From a virus, in the IMG/VR virus record IMGVR_UViG_3300032181_000394, positions 1 to 41,094 of that record: a stretch of DNA of 41,094 nt. One strand, given 5' to 3'. The notes under the pieces are model-generated. The model saw nothing but the letters and a program-made list of their open reading frames with translations, was not told the origin of the DNA and did not search any database. The translations under genes were made by a program, and so were the position numbers. Below, piece by piece: positions 22,301 to 30,800 of the stretch. Every line of letters begins with the position of its first letter. The first letter of the stretch is position 1.

Positions 22301-24640
22301 ATCAATTTCTACATTAGTTACAGCACCACCAGAAACTGTAATATCTGCCGTTGCAGATGAACCGCTAGAAGAAACATTGGTTAATGAAACACCATTGTAT
22401 GTTCCATTTTCATATCCAGATCCACCGTTGTTAATTAACAGTTGGGATCCAGAGACTAGTAGGGGTCCTCCAATATCTGCAGTTACTGCACTCAATACAT
22501 CGTTTACTGCATATGCAGAACCTCTTGCCTGAACATTAACTGCAGTTACAGAACCACCTGTTACTGTAATATTTGCCGTTGCGGATGAACCGCTAGAAGA
22601 AACATTGGTTAAAGAAACATCAGTGTATGTTCCATCAGAATAATTAGAACCACCTGTAATTGTTCCAAAGTTACTAATAGCACCAGGAACTAGTGCTGCA
22701 TATTCAAGAGGAATTCCTGTGTAATTTGCATCAGTATATCCAGAACCACCAGAACTAATAGTTCCACTGAAACCTACTGTTAGATTAACTGTAAAGTCAG
22801 CACCTGTTCCACCATCAAGAACAACATTGGTATATAATCCATAAGCAAATCCTCTTCCTGTAACAAGAGTAAAGTCGTCAATTTGCTCATTGATCAGTGT
22901 TAGTGGTTTATAGAAATCAATTGCGCTACTGGAGAATGTTGCCATATCTCCATTATATGCCGATAAACCAATTTCGTTTAAATCTTTCTTGTAAAGTCCT
23001 AGTGTTTTATCAGTAGTAAAACTGAAAGATGGTTCTAGACTTGCACCGTCTCCAGCATAGAAATCACCACTAGCTTGAACATTACCAGTAACTGTTAATT
23101 TTTCTGGAATTGGTTCATCTGGACCATCATCTAAACCAATCGAAACTGCAGAATCTGCGTCTACTGCAGCATAAAAATTATTGTAAATTTTTGAGGTTCC
23201 GTTGACCTCAAACATGTAATCCTCTACAGTATTGCCTGTAGGACCATTAATTGAAACTTTATTATTAAGATCATCAATTTGGAAAAGATCTGATGCTAGA
23301 GAAATATCACCATTGATAGTTCCTCCACCCTGAACAGTAATTCCTCCATCACTGGTGATATCACCAGTAACAGAAATACTTTCACCAGAAAGAGTAGCAC
23401 CTGTTAAAGTTCCTTGTAAACTTAAATTGCCAATAGTTGCAGTTCCTTGAACTGTAAGATTTGTTCCAAAATATCCAGTTGTTGCAACATCAATCGTATT
23501 AAAAGTTGCATCGCCTAATGTGGTAATCTGTGCTCTGGTAACAGGATCACCAGCAAGAGAAACAACAAATTCTGCATCTGTAGTTGCAGATAAATCTGGA
23601 CTGATAATATCACCATCAGTATATCCAGTTCCAGGTTGATTTAATGTTAATCCTGTTGTTTGATCAATCGCTCCAACACTGGAAAAGGTGAATACAAAAT
23701 TTCCATCACCACCTGCTAGTGTTGCAGATACCGTATCATTTGCCGCATACCCAGTTCCACTCCATGCAGTGGGAGGTGTAACGCTAGTTACAGTTTTGTA
23801 TGTTGAAACTACTTCTAACTGGAATCCAGCACCACCACTAGTATATTGAGTTTGGGTTTCTGGATCAGTCCAAACTAAATCACTATTATTTACTGTTAGA
23901 ATATCACCTACAGTGTAATTGGCATTACCTTCACTTGTTATTGTGAAACTTGATATTGTTCCACCTGCATCTACAACTAAAGTAACAGTAGCACCAGATC
24001 CAGTGCTACTTCCTTGTAATGCAATATTTGAAAATGTTTGTTCTGCATCATAACCACTTCCTGCAGTCAATGTAGATGTTGCTAGACCTCCAACTACAAT
24101 ATCTGCAGTTCCATTAGAACCTGAAGAACTTATATTTGTTAAAGATTCTGCGTTATATACTCCAGGAGTATATCCAGCACCAGCATTTGTAACTGACCCT
24201 TCAAATGCTAAGACTGTAAAATCTACTGTTAATCCGTTTCCAGTTCCTCCAGTCGTTGCTTGGTCTACATAATCCCCAGGAGTATATCCAGATCCTACTG
24301 TAGGAAGACCACCAGATGTATTAAAGTTTATAGATCCAGAATCTTGAGATTCGTAAATGAAATCTACAAAAGGTTGGACTCTTGTATTACTAACATTTAG
24401 AGCATTTGATCCCGCAGAAGCAATGCTAATTACTCCATCTGCAGATTTAAATAACCCAAGATCAACGTCAGTATCAAAAAATAGTGCAGGAGAACTAGCA
24501 GTTCCATCCGTTAATCGGACGACACTGCTGAACCCCGTCCCGTCAACATAGTCTCTAAAATCAAGACCAAGAGTGTTGATTATCTGACGTTGCTCTTCAA
24601 AGGTATTACTTCGTAGGACTTCTCTAAGTGTTGCTGGCAT
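19397..24640 (-). CDS. Fibre-like structural protein with embedded cupredoxin domain, 1747 aa
   Basis: The start MPATLREVLRSNTFEEQRQI is followed by a fibre motif (SSPALFFDTDVDLGLFKSAD) that recurs later (PSFSFTTDKTLGLYKKDLNE). Most of the protein is a long series of GSGY beta modules, for example NGGSGYENGTYNGVSLTNV. Residues about 820-917 are different: they look like a cupredoxin, with strand INVNLGDTLTISVNATGHPF, then YYYVCGNHAAMQGQIVV. His853, Cys903, His906 and Met909 supply a complete type-1 copper ligand set with amicyanin-like Cys-x2-His-x2-Met spacing. A PTH-SGTV module and a separate C-terminal domain (KIFVEEIEEQF, NIIVNFAHSTASN) follow. The gene start overlaps the end of the preceding 68-aa gene by 17 nt. 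A tail or fibre role is inferred from composition and place. Confidence 0.8.
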   Translation of the reverse strand: MPATLREVLRSNTFEEQRQIINTLGLDFRDYVDGTGFSSVVRLTDGTASSPALFFDTDVDLGLFKSADGVISIASAGSNALNVSNTRVQPFVDFIYESQDSGSINFNTSGGLPTVGSGYTPGDYVDQATTGGTGNGLTVDFTVLAFEGSVTNAGAGYTPGVYNAESLTNISSSGSNGTADIVVGGLATSTLTAGSGYDAEQTFSNIALQGSSTGSGATVTLVVDAGGTISSFTITSEGNANYTVGDILTVNNSDLVWTDPETQTQYTSGGAGFQLEVVSTYKTVTSVTPPTAWSGTGYAANDTVSATLAGGDGNFVFTFSSVGAIDQTTGLTLNQPGTGYTDGDIISPDLSATTDAEFVVSLAGDPVTRAQITTLGDATFNTIDVATTGYFGTNLTVQGTATIGNLSLQGTLTGATLSGESISVTGDITSDGGITVQGGGTINGDISLASDLFQIDDLNNKVSINGPTGNTVEDYMFEVNGTSKIYNNFYAAVDADSAVSIGLDDGPDEPIPEKLTVTGNVQASGDFYAGDGASLEPSFSFTTDKTLGLYKKDLNEIGLSAYNGDMATFSSSAIDFYKPLTLINEQIDDFTLVTGRGFAYGLYTNVVLDGGTGADFTVNLTVGFSGTISSGGSGYTDANYTGIPLEYAALVPGAISNFGTITGGSNYSDGTYTDVSLTNVSSSGSSATANITVTGGSVTAVNVQARGSAYAVNDVLSAVTADIGGPLLVSGSQLLINNGGSGYENGTYNGVSLTNVSSSGSSATADITVSGGAVTNVEIDASGSGYDVGDTLSVSGSDLYTVSSFTLTATNNNADHFSISGTDAVTTHSSADDPTINVNLGDTLTISVNATGHPFYIVTQLDSETGGYDSAYEVNVVTGQGETSGNVVFDTSLATSGTYYYVCGNHAAMQGQIVVSNATFGSGAEFEIESADTLTGSGFQVTVADIGGAGSGSGAVANITIGGGVVTKVEVTNPGNGLYDRNEVLTIDYTDLSYTDEQGQEQTSVQPTSNLEFTITDLSGVSFLEITDYGAGYSVGDILNLPSSFTDLSTRSGYVSFSNGSTVTAGDYVYSDGGDYVYRVSIGGSLGTTSPVFGEDAVGSVNITNAGSGYPASETYTELDVISVTGTGTGLKVDVTTNASGQIATITPQNDLSGFGYNQGDSLRIDDALLNSKILNVTITSESGDYEPDGSYSNLTQDSTTGNGIGAVFSASISSSGSITSVTVTDGGSGYAIGDEITIAGATFGDYTDEEGETFSSGPATFTVSSLTTGSGNAFTVATTDSSQVSGTATLVWYDYQPSAFSLTVDSLEVFNNIQFNSVNGELIAKKLTVDPDGIAVGTTLTINNNTIATSSGNLTLSSDANSQTIVSGVGALALPSGDDSQRPVTSLTGSIRFNTDRNQFEGLVQGYYVSLGGVRDVDGNTFISAELNPGDDDNTIRFYNDGVLSQFVEQNKLTYRSISTIQNDDLTGIDEWVAGADATLATLPDVNYIYYGDNVYSVDSTGTLDASTPPVHTTGTVTNGTVDLTYVRKVFGTLDFKSRNINFVVTDDFHINTTDLVFNPDSSEFKIQSGLSDISFGFNPSSSNSNQIYKITSDGSLSFNKGYGSASDNYQKVLDYELKEFELLDTKLISNTGQLDSSVTTSVGITLSSWDTAVSGKIFVEIEEQFATPTSNPQRQYSEISYLIKENGNDILYTETNKLYDNALLGDVTLSLDTSSPKNIIVNFAHSTASNTALYNIKVVSQLIRR
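21890..22183 (-). other. Region encoding a cupredoxin (type-1 copper) domain
   Basis: Residues about 820-917 of the 1747-aa protein. Ligand codons: His853 at 22082-22084, Cys903 at 21932-21934, His906 at 21923-21925, Met909 at 21914-21916. The His-to-Cys distance of 50 residues is near that of plastocyanin (47), and the Cys-x2-His-x2-Met loop is that of amicyanin. The flanks are ordinary GSGY modules, so this is a discrete inserted domain. Confidence 0.75.
22335..22634 (-). repeat. Near-identical 72-nt direct repeat, 228 nt apart
   Basis: Bases 22335-22406 and 22563-22634 align without gaps with five mismatches by eye. They encode two copies of SLTNVSSSGSSATA plus flanks in adjacent GSGY units. 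The 228-nt spacing is exactly 76 codons. A more diverged relative lies at about 24101-24170. This points to recent in-frame duplication. Confidence 0.75.
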
Positions 24641-24830
24641 GTCTTATTAACTCTTTCAGAAGATTTTTAATTTCAGAGACTTCATTCTTCAATATATTTA
24701 TGTCATCTAGGGCAGAGTTAAAAGTATTGCTAAAACTGCTTCTCTGAGGTTTTTGAGTGTTTATAATTGCACCCGTAGTCGTGTCTCTATATAGACCCTC
24801 ATGCCCCTTTACTTTCAGATATTGTTTCAT
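24624..24830 (-). CDS. Small protein with C-terminal coiled coil, 68 aa
   Basis: The N-terminus MKQYLKVKGHEGLYRDTTTG followed by AIINTQ is a pattern I recognise from small proteins of T4-like marine phages, which often sit among the baseplate/fibre genes. From about residue 40 (DDINILKNEVSEIKNLLKEL) it forms a heptad-like amphipathic helix suited to a coiled coil. Its ATG overlaps the stop of the 2716-aa gene by 1 nt (TGATG), and its own end overlaps the 1747-aa gene by 17 nt, so it is tightly coupled to both. No function is established; a small oligomeric connector or chaperone for the adjacent fibres is a guess. Confidence 0.75.
   Translation of the reverse strand: MKQYLKVKGHEGLYRDTTTGAIINTQKPQRSSFSNTFNSALDDINILKNEVSEIKNLLKELIRHASNT
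24695..24702 (-). promoter_or_regulatory. Possible late promoter (CATAAATA) inside the 68-aa gene
   Basis: The minus strand reads CATAAATA 54 nt upstream of the 1747-aa start. It lies within coding sequence, so it may be chance, but it would supply a late promoter for the 1747-aa and 256-aa genes, which otherwise have none nearby. Confidence 0.35.
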
Positions 24831-27800
24831 CAGAACGATGCAACTGCTCTTAGATCTTGGACCTTAGGAACATATGCTGGATCAGTAGTTTGCATTACAA
24901 CTTTCACAGCAAATGAACTAAAGGATGGCAATCCAGAATCACTGTAAGTGAATTCTTGATATGCTTTCTGACTTTCAAAATCTCCAGAAATTGTATTTGA
25001 AGAAGTTGGAAGCATTTCAGCATCGGGACTACCATCAGCATTGAATGCTGCCCAATCAATATCATTGAAATTCTCTTGAGAAGAATCTTGTTTAATCTTG
25101 TAATAGACCTTAATATCGGAGATCTCTTTTACATTCGCTGTTAGTCTAACATCAAGTGCTGTGCCAGACATGTTCATTGCAATCTCCTTAGTTACATATT
25201 TTGCTAGAGATGAACCATTCTTAGAATTTGTTTCAGAAACAAAGTCAACACCATCTTCAAATTCCATAGAAATTACTTTCAGGAATTTAACATCAGAAGT
25301 TGCAACACCGTTGATATAAATCAAATCATTTGCTCTAAAGATATCACTATCTTGATTTCCTATCGCTGCCTTTCTTGCAAAAGAACTTCCGACAGTAATC
25401 TCAGAAACATAATCATCATTGATTGGTCGCTTATCATTTTCAACAATCAATTCTTGAGATTGAGAATCCCAATAGATAACCTTTCCAGAAATCTTATTGA
25501 TGTAAGTAACAGTGGTATCATCTGGACTCATACCAAGAACAGTTTCGCCAACATCGAAGGATGGATTGACTTTAACAACTCCTGGATTGGTGTTGCTGGT
25601 TGGAGCGATAGTTAATGTGACACCATCAAAATCTCCACCAGTTGCAGATTGTTCTGAGAAGTATAGTGTTTCATTCGCTGTGAATGAATTTAATGTGGTC
25701 AATCTTACCCAAATTACACCACTGTCATACTTGAGAACTTCACCTCTTGCTTGAGATGCAGTTCCTTGAACAGTTTGTCCGAGGTCAATAGCATCATTTG
25801 TTCCAGAAACAGCAAAGTAGTAAATTGGGAAGAAACGTAGTTTTTGATACCTCTTTCCATATCTATCTTCTTGACCTTTACCATCTTCAACACGGTTGCT
25901 GGATAGTTTAATCGAAGAATATCTTACATCAACTACAGGCGATAGATAAGAAACATCGGAAGAAAGTTCTAATCTATATGTTAATGAATTTGAAAGATCA
26001 TTGATTGTTTGGTTGATATTTGATGCAATCATCTTTTGATTGCCGAAGAATTGCTCTTCATTCAAGAAAGTCTTTTCGTAATCGGAAACTGAATATGAAG
26101 TATAGTTCAGTGTTTGAGAATCTACAGGAACAACATTAGTAGTTCTTACGAAGGAATTAATCTGAGTTCCTTCTGTCTGTAAATACTGAACTTGTGCGTA
26201 TAACTTTTCATACTTTCTATTGTGTGAAGCAAGAACAGATCCGCCACCAATTTCACTTCCACCTGCTCTATATGGAGCAATGATTGTATAACTATCAAGT
26301 CCAACGTTAGAGACTTGGAATAGGTTAGTGTTGAGAGTTGCGCTGGTAATGCCACCAACATCAAGAGCATCTTTGAAGAAGACATACGAATGTCCACGGT
26401 CTTCAAAACCATGATCTCTGTGGTTAACTCTGAGAACTGTGTTATTGTTCTTGAATAGTGGTGATGTAGCAGTTGATCCAGATCTTGCTGAAGTTTCTAT
26501 TGGGTTGAGATCAAGTTCTTCATATCCAAGAGACTCATTCTTGAGATATAGATTTGCTGTTTTGCTAATATCAAATTCTGCTCTGTATAGAGTAAACTTG
26601 ATATCTTCAAATAAGTCTTCAGACCAAGAGTCGGTATTTTGTGACTTATAAACTGATCCTAATCCAGGTTGACTTGTGACAGTGACATTGGTTGAAATAT
26701 CAGACTGTCCAAGTTCGGATGTCCATAGATTATAATCGGTAGAGTCCGTTTCAATTACAAGAGCATATGTTGCATTATTTTGTAAGTAAACTGGATGCTT
26801 AAATCTGAAGTGTGTTGGAGTAATAGACTCGGTAACTCCCTCAACATCGGTAGAAACTCCCATCAATACTGCAGGAGTATCAACTTCAATACGTGCTTTA
26901 ATAATAGCACCAGAATTTCCACTACCAGTTCCCTTTACAACAATTGATGGATTCTCAGTGTATCCTGTTCCAGGAATTGTGATATCAGCATCATAAACCT
27001 TGCCACCAGAAACTTTACATACGGCAGTAGCAGTAGAACCACCAGGAAGTTGAGGACTTTCGATGGTTAGAATTGCGCTATCATATCCACTTCCAGTGTT
27101 GCTAACTGTAAGTTCTACAATTTTTCCAGAATCTTTTGCGATGGTCAAAGTGAGACCCGCTGCATTCTGAGCATTGAAAGATGTCAGTGATGGTGATGTA
27201 ATAGTTTCATTCTGCAAGAATACAGTTCCATTATGATTAGAAAGTATTAAAGTATATACTTGCTCATTATCGAGGTTGATAGATCCATCAGTCAATGGAG
27301 TTACTTCAACATCATTTTTATCATACACTCTAGAGATAGGACCAGATGCTCCAGATTGAGAACCTAAAACATTTTCACCTTGCTGAACTGAGAGGTTTCC
27401 ACTAGCATAGACTCTAAGTCTAGTCTCTGGATTCAATACAGATACAGATCCAGGAACAATGTTCTTAGCAGGTTTTCCTAGATCAACATTGGTTAGATAA
27501 ACTCTAATTGGGATAGAAGAACTCTTCTTGCTGAAGAAGAGGTCTACGCCAGTTGAGAATACACCACCATTGTAATTTTCTACCTTAAAGGTTTGTGCCA
27601 ATGGATTTGGTTTTAGTTCAATGTCAGTATTGCTTTCTGTTGACTGAACACCTTCATTTGCTTTGAAGACTGAAGGTCTTGTAGAAATGATAGATTGTGG
27701 GTTGTCGGGAAGTGCTCCCATCGAATAATACTTAACTTCACCGTAAGTGTCTACGATTGTCTTATCTTCATCAGTAGAACTGGAAGTAAACCTAATGGTC

Positions 27801-30800
27801 TTTTCTCCAGTAGCGAACTTAAGACCGTCTACGGTATTGTCATAAACAACAGTTTCAATATCACCTGTCCATGAAGTTCCTTGTGCAGGTGGATATCCAG
27901 AAGGAATAATGATAATACCACTAGCATTACCATTTTCGTCGGTAACAATTGATCCGCCAAATGATGATGGTGAATTACCAGCAACTCCTGTAAATCTAAT
28001 ATCGGGAACTACATATCTACCAATGTTTCTACCATCCATGAAGACAAACATCTCTGTCTCTGGTTTCATTCTTCTTACAGAGAACTTGACTGCCTTGCCT
28101 CTAGCAAAAAGTTGCAGAGCATTTACAACCGATTTGCCACCAACAACTTTCTTGCCAATACCTTGTGCAAGTTCAAAGTTCTGAGGACTAATATTTGAAC
28201 TACTTGCAACAGAAGCAGACTCAACACTAGAAACTGATTTCTCAGATGTAATTGAAGTGAGTGGTTCGATGTTATAGAAAGTTCTATCCGTTCCTACCCA
28301 GTTGATGATGAAGTTATTGTAAATGCTTGAGAATGACTCATATACATTCTGTTTAGCAGAGAAAATTGTAAAGAGTCCAGTATTATCATTTACGAGAATT
28401 GGTTCTGTAGAATCATCATACCACTGATCAATGAATGGATCTAACTCCACATCTCCAGCATATTGGAGAACAACGAATGGGTTTGGATTGATTGTCTTCG
28501 TAGCAAATACGTTCTGAACTAGATTCAGATCGGTAAATGGTAGAGTGACAATACCATCATTGAATGAATATCCATTAATAACTCTTTCGTCATTTGCAGG
28601 ATTAACTTCTACGAGACCAAGTGAATCTTCTCTTGCTTGTGGTCTCAATACTGCCTGTTGAGTATCAATTGAACATCTATAGTCAATTGACTGCAAGTTT
28701 CCAACTTTATGACTTTCAAAATTATCTACAAGGAATCCACTCTTAAATCTGTCTAGACCAAGATCATCTTTAATCTGCATGTTTAGAGCTTGCTGCTCTA
28801 GAATGCTAAGAGTCGTATAGTGCTCTAGACGTTCAATGCGCTTCTCTAATTTGCCAATGTCACGCATTGTGTAGCGACGGTTATCGACTGGAATAACCTT
28901 TACGTCTTTATTGGAAACTGTGAACGAAGGAATGTAAACATAGCACAACGCAATCGCGTCATCAACCATATCTGGTTTTGCTGGGTTTAGTGAAGAATTT
29001 CCTTGCTTAACAATGAATTCTCCCTTCTTCGTCAAGAAGACACCATCAATTCTATCGAGATATTGTGATTCACTGAACGAAATTGTGAATTCTAAGTTTG
29101 TATCAACTGCAGGTGTGCTGGCAGCAATACCACCAGAACCAGTGAAGTTGATAAAGTCTCCAGAAGAAAGCAGTGACTTATCTTGGAATCCACTAATAAC
29201 TGAACTGCTATCTACCTTTGGTCTAAAGTCAATAACGTCTTTCAGTGAAACTGTTCCATAAACTGAAGAATTGAATAGGGGAATCGCATCCTCACCAACA
29301 CCTGCTTCATGTAGATATGAATCTACGGTGCAGAAATCTCCTTGAGAATGATCAAAGTAATCGAATCCAACAACAATCTGTCCATCTGGTGCATCAAAAC
29401 CAGACTTAAGAACGATTCTGGAAACATCTAAGAAGGTATCTCTTTGACCATCATCAAACGTAAATCTGTTTGTAATATCTTCTCCACTTACAAGTGTTCC
29501 TTCAGTATCTACAACTGGTGGATTCTGACCACCAAGATAAACATATCTTAGATTGTAGACATCAGAGTAACTATAGCTTTGAGTGTCTTCACTATCATAA
29601 TCAAATCCTCTGAGAGGAATAGTTCTATCGCCAGCAGCAGCAATAGAAATTCTCTTGTTGGTGATGGCAGTCTTCAGTCTTGGTTTTGCTTTTGTTACTT
29701 CTAACGTAGCACTTAATTTTAATTTAGGATATGGAGCAGAAAGGTTTGTTCCAAAGAAATCATCTGGAAGAACAATTCTAACACTACCAGAAGTCAAACC
29801 ACTAGTAGAATCCGTTGATGTATCAATCTTTACATAACTGTCATCAATGTAAAGAATATCACCATTTGAAATGGTAGTAGAGGAACCTTTGTCTAAAACG
29901 GTTACGATATAATTTTCTTTCGTATATCTGACAAATCTTTGGGTTCCAAATGGAAGTTGAGCAGCAAACGTTAAGTTACCACCACCCGAAGATGCTTCAA
30001 CAACAAAGTCTCTTCTAAAGTAATACTTAAACTTAGAATCAGAGACATCTTTTACGAGAGTCTTAATTTGCTTACTGCCAGTTGGGAAAATTAGTGTAGA
30101 AGAATTGCTATTCTTTTGTCTAGGTCTAATTCTAACTACAGAAGAATTTACAACATCTGCATGTAAAGCAGAGTCTAGGAAGATTCTTGTTTTAGTAGAT
30201 CCAGATGGACTACTGGTAGACTGAACAATAACTCTGTTTACAACGCTATCAGCATCTGTAAACTGGATGATATCTCCCTGCTGAACATACTTACCAGCAT
30301 CATCGCCAAATCCAGTAGACTCAAGATATCTCCATCCTTCTGCTCCAGAGAATGAGAATGCACCAACGTTGGTTACGTTTGAATATTTGTCATCTGATAG
30401 TTCTACGTCAGCAGTAAATTTGTTTGTATTGCCTGGACCAAATACTGAGTAGAATGATTTAACATTTTCGGAAGAGTAATTGACTACAGTATCTTTGAAT
30501 AGAACTGCATAAGCACCAACTTCTGGATTTGGTGCAGTAACACCTTCTGAAACAACCGCTTTAACTTCTGGTGGTGCAGAGTAAGTTTGTAGTAAAGAAT
30601 TTCTGTTTAGAATAGAAATCTTATAGCAAACGCCCCCATTGTCAATATTTGGTTTTACGATCGATGGATCGAAATCAATACCATCCAGAGAAATTTTAGT
30701 AGTGTTTGCAGAATAACCACCTTGGTTCCTCTTGTTAACAACAAAGTGTGAAATCGTATTCTCAATAGCAATTCTTCTTACATTGTTGTCTTCGTCAGAA

